Assembly: GCF_000384255.1 (NCBI RefSeq)
Contig: NZ_KB913035.1
Coordinates: 1,153,362 to 1,217,361, forward strand
Length of the DNA stretch: 64,000 nt
DNA from: Methylotenera mobilis 13
GTDB taxonomy: Bacteria > Pseudomonadota > Gammaproteobacteria > Burkholderiales > Methylophilaceae
Direction of reading: 5' to 3'
Part shown: piece by piece, positions 19,209 through 28,154 of the stretch
Numbering within the stretch: position 1 is the first letter of the stretch
How the letters are laid out: each line of letters begins with the position of its first letter
Made by a program: the position numbers and the translations under genes
The notes under the pieces: generated by a model
Seen by the model: the letters and a program-made list of their open reading frames with translations, nothing else
Database searches by the model: none
Told to the model about the DNA's origin: nothing

Positions 19209-20073
19209 TTGCCCAGTTGTTGCGAGCCGTACTGGCACGCTCAAACAAGGCATGTAACGCATCGCCGTCATCATGTTCCAGCATTTGTTTTAGTCGAGAT
19301 AATTCATCTTGGTATGCTGTGATTTCATTCAGTAATGCAGTTTTGTTTGCCAAGCTAATATCACGCCACATTTCAGGATGGCTACCTGCAATACGCGTAA
19401 AGTCTCTAAAACCGCTAGCTGCAAATCCAAATAGTTGCTCTGCATTAGCGCGTGATGCAATGTCATCTACCAACGCGAAAGCGAGTAGATGTGGAAGGTG
19501 GCTAACGGCGGCAAAGATACCATCGTGTGTTTCTGCTGGCATTTCAGTGACATTTGCACCGCAATTTTGCCATAGTTCACGTACACGTTGGACTGCGTTC
19601 TGGTTAGTGTCGAGAGTCGGTGTTAATACTACGTTTTTGTTGATGTATAAATCTGCCGTAGCTGCTGTCACACCGCTTTTTTCTGCGCCCGCGATTGGGT
19701 GCCCACCAACAAATTGAGTAAATTGCTCTCCTAGGATTTCTTTAGCACAGGCGAGTACATCACTTTTAGTGCTGCCAGCATCAGTCACCACGGTATCTGC
19801 ATGCAGGTGAGGCTTAATGGCGTTTAGAATCAGCGGTGTTTGTGCCACTGGTGCGGCAATTAATACGATGTCAGCATGCAAAAGTGCTTCAGCGATGTTG
19901 CTGCTTGCCGTATCAATGACGTTTAAATCGATGGCTGTTTGCAGACTTTCGCTAGATCGACCAACGCCTACAATTTCTGCCGAGCTTCCTGCTTTTTTTA
20001 GTGTAGTTGCAACAGAGCCGCCGATGAGACCTACGCCAAAAATAACGAGTTTTTTTAGAACCTGATTTTTCAA
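19192..20073 (-). CDS. tyrA: Prephenate dehydrogenase
   Basis: Oxidatively decarboxylates prephenate to 4-hydroxyphenylpyruvate for tyrosine. 293 aa, the monofunctional type with no chorismate mutase domain. N-terminal NAD-binding GVGLIGGSVATTLKKAG; catalytic and substrate motifs in FVGGHPIAGAEKSGV (His of GGHPxAG) and HLPHLLAFALVDD. Upstream of aroA, in the usual betaproteobacterial order, although hisC and pheA do not precede it. Its stop lies in a 17-bp tandem repeat. Confidence 0.96.
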   Translation of the reverse strand: MKNQVLKKLVIFGVGLIGGSVATTLKKAGSSAEIVGVGRSSESLQTAIDLNVIDTASSNIAEALLHADIVLIAAPVAQTPLILNAIKPHLHADTVVTDAGSTKSDVLACAKEILGEQFTQFVGGHPIAGAEKSGVTAATADLYINKNVVLTPTLDTNQNAVQRVRELWQNCGANVTEMPAETHDGIFAAVSHLPHLLAFALVDDIASRANAEQLFGFAASGFRDFTRIAGSHPEMWRDISLANKTALLNEITAYQDELSRLKQMLEHDDGDALHALFERASTARNNWAKLKEQ

Positions 20074-20151
20074 AGCATATTCATTCTTTTATCAATATGC
20101 CTAATTGTAGCATTGAACCTTATTACTCTGCTTTAGCTAAAGTGGATGTGT

Positions 20152-20886
20152 TTACTTGATCCATTCGCCGTCGATGAGTTTTTCTAGTGGTTGATAATTT
20201 TGTTTATAAGCCATTTTTTTGCTATCTCTAATCCAATAACCTAGGTAAAGGTAAGGTAGACCAAGCTCTTTAGCCCAAAGTGTTTGCCATAGCACATTGT
20301 AAGTCCCGTAGCTGGTCGCAGTATCTTTAGTTTCATAAAAGGTATAAACCGCTGATATGCCATCCCGAACAATATCGATAACACTGACCATTTTAAGTTG
20401 TTCGTTTTCACGAAATTCAACCATGACGCTTTCTACGTTGGATTGGCATAAAAAGCTTTGGTATTGCTCAACATCATTTTCTTGAGGTGCTGTTTCATCT
20501 TGTATTTTTTCTTCACTATGACGGGCACGTTGATAGCTTACGTACAGATCATAGTGCTCTTCATGAAAGCCTACTGGCAATATGGCGGTGGTGAGGTTGT
20601 TGTGTTGTTTAAAAGCGCGTTTCTGGCTACGGTTTGGACTGAATTGATCTAAAATGATTCTGACTGGTATGCATTCTTGACAGCTTTCACAATGGGGTCT
20701 GTACGAAAACTTACCGCTACGTCTAAATCCTTGTTGAATCAAGCCGCTATATACTTTTGCATCGACCAGATGCTGTGGTGCTGCAATTAAACTTTGTGCC
20801 ATTTTGTTTGGCAAATAGCCACAAGTGTAGCCTGTGGTGACATAAAATTGCAGTTTTTGCAGTGGTGTATCGCTAGGTAAACTCAT
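20152..20886 (-). CDS. bpt: Aspartate/glutamate leucyltransferase (Bpt)
   Basis: Transfers Leu from Leu-tRNA to proteins with N-terminal Asp or Glu, marking them for ClpS/ClpAP. 244 aa, ATE-family. Conserved TGYTCGYLPNKMAQSL with the key cysteine, GLIQQGFRRSGKFSYRP, CESCQECIPVRI, and a C-terminal LYLGYWIRDSKKMAYK. Known family knowledge separates bacterial Bpt from eukaryotic Ate1 by size and these motifs. It follows aat by 89 bases; the pair supplies both bacterial N-degron transferases. Confidence 0.93.
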   Translation of the reverse strand: MSLPSDTPLQKLQFYVTTGYTCGYLPNKMAQSLIAAPQHLVDAKVYSGLIQQGFRRSGKFSYRPHCESCQECIPVRIILDQFSPNRSQKRAFKQHNNLTTAILPVGFHEEHYDLYVSYQRARHSEEKIQDETAPQENDVEQYQSFLCQSNVESVMVEFRENEQLKMVSVIDIVRDGISAVYTFYETKDTATSYGTYNVLWQTLWAKELGLPYLYLGYWIRDSKKMAYKQNYQPLEKLIDGEWIK

Positions 20887-20975
20887 GGCAAAAGTATAAT
20901 CCTAATTTTCAATCAAGGTTGCTAAGCTTGGTGTTTTCCACACTTAATTATCTGTCAGTTTAGTATTGATAAGCA

Positions 20976-21665
20976 TTAGCTAATGGTCAATTTTTCTAGT
21001 CGAGTTGCAAACTCTTCACGGTTGATTTCACGTGCGCCAAAGCTGGATAAGTGTGCTGTTTTCATTTGGCAGTCAATCAGCGCTACGCTTTGCGCTGTTA
21101 GGTGCTGCACTAGACTTACAAATGCGACCTTGGAGGCATCAGTTTTGTGATGAAACATGCTTTCACCATAAAACATATTGCCTATGCGTACTCCATAGCA
21201 ACCGCCGACTAATTGGTTATCGAAATAAGCCTCTGCTGAAACTGCAAACCCTGCCTCATATAATCTACAATAGGCTTCAATAATATCTTGTGTAATCCAA
21301 GTGCCAGCTTGTTGAGACCGTGTGGTAGCGCTACAGGCAGTGATAACCTCGCGAAATGCAGTGTTGAATCGAACTTCGAAAACTTTTTTCTTCAATGTTT
21401 TTTGTAACGAGTTTGATATTTTTAGCTCGTTTGGAAATAACACCATGCGTGGGTTAGGGCTCCACCACATAATGGGTTCGCCATCACTAAACCATGGGAA
21501 GATGCCTTGGTGATAAGCTGCGAGCAAGCGCGGTAGAGATAAATCTCCGCCAATCGCGACTAAACCATTGGGGTCTGTCAGTGCTTCGGTGAGCGGTGGA
21601 AAGTCACAATCACCATCAATACTGGCAACTCGACCATTGGGTAGTTGATAATATCCGTGGCTCAT
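20976..21665 (-). CDS. aat: Leucyl/phenylalanyl-tRNA--protein transferase
   Basis: Adds Leu or Phe to N-terminal Lys or Arg of proteins (N-degron pathway). 229 aa, GNAT-like fold. Conserved FPPLTEAL, GLVAIGGDLSLPRLLAAYHQGIFPW, MWWSPNPRMVLFP, and GCYGVRIGNMFYGESMF. Upstream of bpt in the same operon. clpS and clpA are not in the window. Confidence 0.96.
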   Translation of the reverse strand: MSHGYYQLPNGRVASIDGDCDFPPLTEALTDPNGLVAIGGDLSLPRLLAAYHQGIFPWFSDGEPIMWWSPNPRMVLFPNELKISNSLQKTLKKKVFEVRFNTAFREVITACSATTRSQQAGTWITQDIIEAYCRLYEAGFAVSAEAYFDNQLVGGCYGVRIGNMFYGESMFHHKTDASKVAFVSLVQHLTAQSVALIDCQMKTAHLSSFGAREINREEFATRLEKLTIS

Positions 21666-21754
21666 AAACTTTGGTCTTGATTCTCTTGTCTTATTCGTAT
21701 TATGCTAACAGTGTAAGGTAAGTATGTTGCTTAGATATACCATTTGAACGTAAG

Positions 21755-21768
21755 TTTAGATATCTAAA
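21755..21768. promoter_or_regulatory. Palindromic candidate operator before copper locus
   Basis: TTTAGATATCTAAA is a perfect 14-bp palindrome 29 bases before the start of the Cys/His-rich gene. A half copy, TTAGATAT, lies 25 bases upstream at 21731-21738. Placement suggests a regulator site for the locus; the regulator is unknown and no cusR/cueR gene is nearby. Confidence 0.45.
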
Positions 21769-21797
21769 TTTCAAATATTAGATAATCATACATATTG

Positions 21798-22175
21798 ATG
21801 AAATTGTTTAGGTCACCTTTTTTAAGAGTTTTCGTAGTTATGCTACTTGCTGTGTTTGTTACAAATACAGTTTACGCGGCGGGAATAATGACGTCTAAAC
21901 CTTTTGAAAATGTAAAAGAAAGTATTGTTGTACAACATCAGGATCATTCACAAGATGCAGCACATTGCCACAATCAAGACAAAAGTGCTGATCAAGATGT
22001 TGATGTGCATAGTCGTTGTAATCAATGTCATCATTGTTTTGCTTGTTTTTCTGCGCTTCCACAAGCGCCATTAAGCGCAGTTGCTATTAAGCCTAAAATG
22101 GTTTTGGCGGTTTTATTTGCGCCAATTTATCTATCCCCAGTTACTATTCAACCGCAAAAACCCCCTATTCTTTGA
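21798..22175 (+). CDS. Cys/His-rich exported protein, CopL/DUF2946-like
   Basis: 125 aa from ATG 21798 (a TTG lies one codon before). Residues 1-28 are a signal peptide ending VYAAG. A dense metal-ligand stretch follows: HQDHSQDAAHCHNQ (about 47-60) and HSRCNQCHHCFACF (about 70-83), then a hydrophobic C-terminal segment. The layout resembles small copper-associated proteins found beside TolC and copper oxidase genes, but I cannot place it firmly in a named family. A terminator follows at once, so it may be transcribed apart from the downstream genes. Copper binding is inference from ligand content and neighbours. Confidence 0.65.
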   Translation: MKLFRSPFLRVFVVMLLAVFVTNTVYAAGIMTSKPFENVKESIVVQHQDHSQDAAHCHNQDKSADQDVDVHSRCNQCHHCFACFSALPQAPLSAVAIKPKMVLAVLFAPIYLSPVTIQPQKPPIL

Positions 22176-22179
22176 GATT

Positions 22180-22212
22180 ACAGCCTAGCGTATGAGCATA
22201 GGCTGTTTTTTA
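22180..22212 (+). terminator. Rho-independent terminator inside copper locus
   Basis: ACAGCCTA (22180-22187) pairs with TAGGCTGT (22199-22206), followed by TTTTTT. It begins four bases after the stop of the Cys/His-rich gene and 91 bases before the TolC-like gene. Confidence 0.85.
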
Positions 22213-22302
22213 GCTATGCTCATCGTTTTAGCGCACTTTAACGAGTGTGTATCGATGTTTGTGGATTCTCACCACAAGCTTCTGACTGAATATGGAGGTT
22301 GT

Positions 22303-23699
22303 ATGAATAGGGAACAAAAATTCTTGAATGAATTGCACTCCCCCTACAGGTTTATTGCCTGTGTTTTTACTGGTTTATTGCTCACAGGATGCGCCACTTT
22401 TTCTCAAGATGGCGGCCTAGGTGAGGTGAAGTCTGTCGTTCAAAAGCATATCAAACAAGAAGTTGTTTGGCCAAAATCAGCGGATGAGCAAGCGACTATC
22501 TCTACACGCGTTGATGAGATGTTGGCGAAGCCAATAAGCGTTGAAGATGCAGTACAGATTGCATTACTCAACAATAAATCCTTACAGAGTTCGCTTTATG
22601 ATTTAGGCATTGCCGAGTCTGATATCGTGCAAGCAGGCCGTTTACCTAACCCCAAGTTCTCAATGTTTTATGCACGCAATCATGGTGAGTATAAAATTGA
22701 GCAGGCGCTCACGTTTAATATTTTTTCATTAGTGACAATGCCTAAAGTGTTGGAAATTGAGCGCCAACATTTTGAGAAAACCAAACAAGATGTCGCGCTT
22801 AATGTGTTGCGATTGGCATATCAAACAAGGGTTGCATATTTCAATGCAATATCCACTCATCAACAGCTTGATTACAGCTTGCAGGTAAAACGTCTGCAGA
22901 GGCAAGCGCTGAGTTAGCAAAGCGTATGAAGCGCGCTGGTAACTGGAATAGTCTTGAGCTGGCAAGGGAGCAAGGGTTTTTTGCTGATGCGGTTTTGGGT
23001 GTGCTGGAAGCTAAAAATCAGCAGATACGTGCGCATGAGGCATTGTCTCGATTATTAGGGGTATCTGTAGAAAAAATAAAACTACAGAAACTATTACCTG
23101 ATCTGCCAAAAACGACGGTTGAGTTAATGAAGTTTGAGCAAGGCGCTTTTGAACAAAGGCTGGATTTACAAGCGATGCGGTTAGAAACGCAAAACTTGGC
23201 AAAGCGTTTAGGCTTAACTAAGGTGACAAGATTTATCAACGTTTTTGAAATAGGCCCTGCCAGAGTGTTAGAAGGGCGGCGAGGCGATGAATACAAAAAA
23301 GGCGTTGATTTGTCTTTTGAGCTACCTTTGTTCGATTGGGGTAGTGCAAAGGTAGCGCGTGCCGAGGCGAGCTATATGCAGGCGGTTAACCGTACCGCAC
23401 AAATGCTGATTGATACGCAATCTGAAATTAGAGTGGCCCATAATCACTACTTAGCTAGTTATGAAATTGCTAAGCAATATCGAGACGAAATTGTACCTTT
23501 GCGTAAAAAAGTATTGGATGAGAACCAGCTACGTTATAACGGTATGCTGGTGAGCCCATTTGAGCTTTTTTCAAGCGCGCGTGCTCAGGTAGATAGTGTC
23601 AATACTTATATTAAAAAACTACATGCATTTTGGCTAGCAGAAGCGGGGCTGCAAATGAGCATGATAGCGAGTGTTAATTTGATTGAGGGAAATGAATAA
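22303..23699 (+). pseudogene. TolC-family outer-membrane lipoprotein, frameshifted
   Basis: Outer-membrane channel of a heavy-metal (CusC-like) efflux system. Start ATG 22303 with TGGAGG before it; lipobox LLTGCATF gives a lipoprotein. The first part (22303-22917) stops after SLQVKRLQRQALS; the rest continues in another frame, giving TSAEASAELAKRMKRAGNW, and runs to 23699. One missing base in the A run 22887-22890 (four A instead of five) explains it, and the repaired product is 465 aa, a normal length. It could be a real mutation, phase variation on a short A run, or a sequencing error. The stop overlaps the multicopper oxidase start (TAATG). No CusA or CusB genes are adjacent. Confidence 0.85.
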
Positions 23700-25105
23700 T
23701 GGATACGCCAAAATCAACAAAAAATATAACAAGGCGTGATTTTTTTAAGTTGGCTGGGGCTGGCATTGCATTAACCGCTGTCAATAAAGTTGCCCTTGCT
23801 GCATTACCTGAAATAGTAACAGCTGAAAAAGCTAACACCCAAGCGCCATTGCATCCAGATAATGGGCGACCATATAACCCTGTGGTAACGCTGAATGGTT
23901 GGAGCCTGCCTTGGCGGATGCGAAATGGTGTTAAAGAGTTTCACCTTGTGGCAGAACCAGTGATACGTGAAATGGCGCCAGGAATGAAAGCACATTTATG
24001 GGGTTATAACGGGCAAAGCCCTGGGCCTACCATCGAAGTGGTAGAGGGTGACCGTGTTCGGATTTTCGTGACGAATCGACTTCCTGAAAAAACCAGCGTG
24101 CATTGGCATGGTCAGCGTGTACCTAACGGCATGGATGGCGTAAGCGGCTTAACTCAGCCCGCTATACCACCAGGTAAAACTTATGTGTATGAGTTTGAAG
24201 CAAAGCGGGCGGGTACTTTTATGTACCACCCTCATGCAGATGAAATGACACAAATGGCGATGGGTTTAATGGGTAGTTGGGTGACACACCCCAAAAATCC
24301 AAAGTTTATGCAAGTTGACCGTGATTTTATCTTTTTACTCAATGCCTATGATATTGAGCCTGGTAGTTACACGCCGAAAACTAACACCATGCTGGATTTT
24401 AATCTGTGGACATTTAATAGCCGTGTTTTTCCTGGGATTGACCCTTTGGTTGTGAATAAAAATGACAAGGTAAGAATAAGAGTGGGAAACCTCACGATGA
24501 CCAATCATCCGATACATCTGCATGGCCACGAGTTTCAAGTAACTGGCACCGATGGCGGATGGGTGCCACCATCAGCTAGATGGCCAGAAGTCACCACGGA
24601 TATTGCGGTCGGGCAGATGAGAGCGATTGAGTTTGTTGCAGATGAGTTGGGTGACTGGGCTTTTCATTGTCATAAAAGTCACCATACCATGAATGCAATG
24701 GGCCACGATGTGCCAAATATGATAGGGGTTAAACAGCATGACCTTGTAAAAAAGGTTGGTGATTTATTGCCAGATTATATGGCAATGGGTGAAACAGGCA
24801 TGGCGGAAATGAGTGAGATGGCGAGCATGATGGAAATGCCCTTGCCTGAAAACACATTGCCGATGATGACGGGGACGGGGCAATATGGTGCCATTGATAT
24901 GGGCGGGATGTTAACAACGCTAAAAGTGCGAGAGGGACTTGCTAAAAATGACTATCAGGACCCTGGCCCCTATCAGCATCCTAAAGGGACGGTAGCTTAC
25001 GAGTACGTTGGTGAAGTGCCTGCTGTGACCAGACCACCAGCGACTGATGAGCAATCAGCAGTGGAGGTTCAAGTGCGCAAACCTTCAGGGCATTCAGGTC
25101 ATTAG
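23699..25105 (+). CDS. Two-domain multicopper oxidase, Tat-exported
   Basis: Periplasmic copper oxidase, probably oxidising Cu(I). 468 aa. Tat signal TRRDFFKLAGAGIALTAV (residues 11-28). Copper ligands: HWH 135-137, HPH 177-179, HPIHLHGH 270-277 and HCHKSHHTMNAM 323-334, which holds the type 1 Cys, His and Met. Only about 90 residues separate the second and third motifs, so there are two cupredoxin domains rather than three. The tail 358-393 is Met-rich (ten Met), as in copper-handling proteins. It overlaps the TolC-like gene by one base, so the two form an operon. Two-domain oxidases usually act as trimers (family knowledge). Confidence 0.9.
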   Translation: MDTPKSTKNITRRDFFKLAGAGIALTAVNKVALAALPEIVTAEKANTQAPLHPDNGRPYNPVVTLNGWSLPWRMRNGVKEFHLVAEPVIREMAPGMKAHLWGYNGQSPGPTIEVVEGDRVRIFVTNRLPEKTSVHWHGQRVPNGMDGVSGLTQPAIPPGKTYVYEFEAKRAGTFMYHPHADEMTQMAMGLMGSWVTHPKNPKFMQVDRDFIFLLNAYDIEPGSYTPKTNTMLDFNLWTFNSRVFPGIDPLVVNKNDKVRIRVGNLTMTNHPIHLHGHEFQVTGTDGGWVPPSARWPEVTTDIAVGQMRAIEFVADELGDWAFHCHKSHHTMNAMGHDVPNMIGVKQHDLVKKVGDLLPDYMAMGETGMAEMSEMASMMEMPLPENTLPMMTGTGQYGAIDMGGMLTTLKVREGLAKNDYQDPGPYQHPKGTVAYEYVGEVPAVTRPPATDEQSAVEVQVRKPSGHSGH

Positions 25106-25125
25106 CATTGTCAGGGCATTAGTAT

Positions 25126-25755
25126 TTAGCGTATGTTGAAAAATGCTAATGCCTTTTCACCAAAATACCAAAGTGCAAAAAAGAACACGGCGAAATAAAT
25201 CACCGTGATGATGAGCCAAAAGAATGCAATCAAGTACATGAGCCCATCATCTTCAAGTTCACCGATGCAGTAAAACAGGATGGCTAAGCCAGGGAGGAAG
25301 TTATTGAATGGCAATACCCCAAAAGGGATTGCCATCAATCCGCCAGCTGCCAATAAGATAAAGCCACCAATTTTCTGACCACGCCTTCCTTCTGCGATTA
25401 GTGGATAGCGTGGCTTACTAATTTTTCTGCATAAACCTAAAATCTCTATGCAGACTTTAACTAGCATTCTCCAAGTTTTCTCATTAAATTCAATGGCTAA
25501 TATTTTCTTTGGCAATATGGGAGATTCATGACCACGTAACAATTGCCAGCCTAACGTGCCAAAAGCGATTCCCCCAAGTACAGTGAATGGACCTAGAGGG
25601 ATAGGTTGCAGAAATGGCAGTACCAGAATGATGCAAATAAATGCATAGCCAGCTTCATCTAGGGTATCTAGCGCTTCGCCTACCGTTAAAGGCTTGTCTT
25701 TTGCTTTTTCTGCGAATTGATGCAAAGTTTGTACTAAACTTTCGTAGCTGCGCAT
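25126..25755 (-). CDS. ExoD-family membrane protein
   Basis: 209 aa, named for Rhizobium ExoD, linked to exopolysaccharide synthesis. LTVGEALDTLDEAGYAFICIILVLPFLQPIPLGP is spread over residues 23-56 with the family's P-rich turn; several hydrophobic helices follow and EGRRGQKIGGFILLAAGG lies mid-protein. Biochemical function is unknown in the family. It converges on the multicopper oxidase and stands alone, so nothing nearby points to a pathway. Confidence 0.85.
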   Translation of the reverse strand: MRSYESLVQTLHQFAEKAKDKPLTVGEALDTLDEAGYAFICIILVLPFLQPIPLGPFTVLGGIAFGTLGWQLLRGHESPILPKKILAIEFNEKTWRMLVKVCIEILGLCRKISKPRYPLIAEGRRGQKIGGFILLAAGGLMAIPFGVLPFNNFLPGLAILFYCIGELEDDGLMYLIAFFWLIITVIYFAVFFFALWYFGEKALAFFNIR

Positions 25756-25961
25756 AAGTTTTTGTCTAGATTCATGGATGGTATGTGCTTATATTGTAAG
25801 TAATAATGCGGGTTATAGTCTTTAAAAAGTGATATTAAATTTATTTAGTTTGCATTCCATAACGATTGAACTATAAAAAAGCTTTTTAATCATATGATTA
25901 GCGCGTAAAATGCGCGCACTTTTATCGATTTATAGCAGATACCTTGGAACAATATTCAACA

Positions 25962-28115
25962 ATGTTAGCAAAACCTATTCCTAGCTATCGTCCTTACTGG
26001 GCGAAGCGGTTTGGGCCTGCACCAATTTTACCGATGTCGCGCGCAGAGATGGACGCTCTTGGCTGGGATAGTTGCGACATCATTTTGATTACAGGGGATG
26101 CTTACATTGACCACCCTAGCTTTGGTATGGCTTTAGTTGGCCGCTTGCTAGAGGCGCAAGGCTTTAGAGTAGGGATTATCGCGCAACCAGATTGGCAAAA
26201 TGCCAATGCGTTCAAAGTATTAGGTAAGCCTAATCTTTATTTTGGGGTCACCGCAGGCAATATGGATAGCATGGTGAATCGTTATACTGCAGATAGAAAA
26301 ATCCGTAGTGACGATGCCTATACGCCAGATGCCGCAGCTAATAAACGTCCAGACCGAGCTGTGTTGGTATATAGCCAACGTTGCCGCGAAGCATATTCTG
26401 ATGTACCTTTGGTGATTGGTAGTATCGAAGCGAGTTTACGCCGTATTGCCCATTATGACTATTGGTCTGACAAAGTACGTCGCAGCATTTTAGTGGATTC
26501 TAAAGCTGATATTTTATTGTATGGAAACGCAGAGCGCGCTTTAGTTGAGCTTAGTCACAGAATTGCGAAAGGCGAGAATATTGCCGATATTCAAGATATC
26601 CGCGGCACCGCTTTTTTACGTAAAAAGATTCCAGAAGGTTGGAGTGAGATTGAAAGCACCAAGCTAGACCGTCCTGGTGCTGTAGATAAGCCAGTTGACC
26701 CTTATGAAATGAAAATGGGTAAATCAGACGCTAGCTGTGCAGCAGATGAAGCAAAGGCTAAAACAGAGTTGCCTGATGGTGTTAAGGCAATTGAGGTTGT
26801 GCCTAACCTAAGATTAAAAGCAGCAAAGGCTGATAGAACTAAGCAAGTGGTACGTTTGCCTGCGTATGAAGAGGTCGCTAATGACCCTGTGCTCTATGCC
26901 CACGCATCAAGGGTGTTGCATTTGGAGGCTAACCCAGGCAATGCGCGTGCTTTAGTACAAAAGCATGGCGACCGTGAAGTCTGGCTGAACCCGCCACCTA
27001 TCCCGCTCACCACTAAAGAAATGGATTACGTGTATGACATGCCTTATGCACGCAAACCTCATCCTGCCTATAAAGATGCAAAAATCCCAGCATGGGAGAT
27101 GATACGCTTTAGCGTCAATATCATGCGCGGCTGCTTTGGCGGCTGTACGTTCTGTAGTATTACTGAACATGAAGGCCGCATTATTCAAAGCCGTAGTGAA
27201 GCTTCTATTCTTAAAGAGGTAGAAGAGATTCGAGATAAAGTGGATGGGTTTACTGGGGTGATTTCAGACCTAGGCGGACCTACTGCCAATATGTATCGGA
27301 TTGCATGTAAATCTGAAACGATAGAAAAAAATTGCCGTAAGTTAAGCTGCGTTTATCCAGGTATATGCGAGAACTTAAATACCGATCATAGTGCTTTGAT
27401 ACAGTTATATCGTAAGGCGCGCGCTATCAAAGGCGTGAAGAAGATTCTCATCGGTTCTGGTTTACGCTATGACTTAGCTGTGAAGTCGCCAGAGTATGTC
27501 AAAGAATTGGTACAGCATCATGTTGGTGGATACCTGAAAATCGCGCCAGAGCACTCAGAAGAAAATGTGCTGAGCAAAATGATGAAGCCTGGCATGGGTG
27601 CTTATGACGAATTTAAAGCCATGTTTGAGAAGTACAGTGCAGAAGCAGGTAAGAAGCAATATTTGATTCCGTACTTTATTGCGGCGCATCCTGGCACGAC
27701 AGATGACGACATGCTGAACTTGGCTTTGTGGCTAAAGAAATACGACTTCAAATTAGACCAAGTACAAACCTTTACCCCTACGCCAATGGCGATGGCAACT
27801 GCGATGTATCACTCAGGCAAAAACCCCTTGCGTAAAGTGACGGCAGATTCTGATGATGTGCCTATCCCTAAAGCAGGTAATGTACGTAAGTTACATAAAG
27901 CATTTATTCGCTATCATGACCCTAATAACTGGCCGATGTTACGCGAAGCACTCAAAAAAATGGGCCGTGATGATTTGATTGGCAGTGGTAAGCATTGTTT
28001 GATTCCAGCCTGGCAACCACTTTCCACTAAACCTGTGACGACGGTACGCGGTGAGCAGTTGGAGCGAACTGTGCGTCCTAGAAGAACCACAGAGAAAAAA
28101 CGTAAATACTCTTAG
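25962..28115 (+). CDS. YgiQ-family radical SAM protein
   Basis: About 717 aa. N-terminal YgiQ domain with [23 protein letters not shown] spread over residues 33-55 and [18 protein letters not shown]; radical SAM core with cluster ligands CFGGCTFC near residue 390; then [18 protein letters not shown] and a C-terminal basic tail. The reaction catalysed is unknown in this family. ATG 25962 is chosen; a TTG at 25944 would add six residues, and neither has a clear ribosome-binding site. A stand-alone gene with TraB-like 36 bases downstream. Confidence 0.92.
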   Translation: MLAKPIPSYRPYWAKRFGPAPILPMSRAEMDALGWDSCDIILITGDAYIDHPSFGMALVGRLLEAQGFRVGIIAQPDWQNANAFKVLGKPNLYFGVTAGNMDSMVNRYTADRKIRSDDAYTPDAAANKRPDRAVLVYSQRCREAYSDVPLVIGSIEASLRRIAHYDYWSDKVRRSILVDSKADILLYGNAERALVELSHRIAKGENIADIQDIRGTAFLRKKIPEGWSEIESTKLDRPGAVDKPVDPYEMKMGKSDASCAADEAKAKTELPDGVKAIEVVPNLRLKAAKADRTKQVVRLPAYEEVANDPVLYAHASRVLHLEANPGNARALVQKHGDREVWLNPPPIPLTTKEMDYVYDMPYARKPHPAYKDAKIPAWEMIRFSVNIMRGCFGGCTFCSITEHEGRIIQSRSEASILKEVEEIRDKVDGFTGVISDLGGPTANMYRIACKSETIEKNCRKLSCVYPGICENLNTDHSALIQLYRKARAIKGVKKILIGSGLRYDLAVKSPEYVKELVQHHVGGYLKIAPEHSEENVLSKMMKPGMGAYDEFKAMFEKYSAEAGKKQYLIPYFIAAHPGTTDDDMLNLALWLKKYDFKLDQVQTFTPTPMAMATAMYHSGKNPLRKVTADSDDVPIPKAGNVRKLHKAFIRYHDPNNWPMLREALKKMGRDDLIGSGKHCLIPAWQPLSTKPVTTVRGEQLERTVRPRRTTEKKRKYS

Positions 28116-28154
28116 GCAATTCTGCATGAGAGTGGTGTGACTTTAAGGTGATTG

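Noticed and set aside
19178-19717. 179-codon open frame antisense to tyrA
   Set aside because: Lies fully within tyrA on the other strand; tyrA has all expected motifs.
22880-22930. Programmed ribosomal frameshift in the TolC-like gene
   Set aside because: No slippery heptamer or downstream structure is evident; a single-base loss is simpler.
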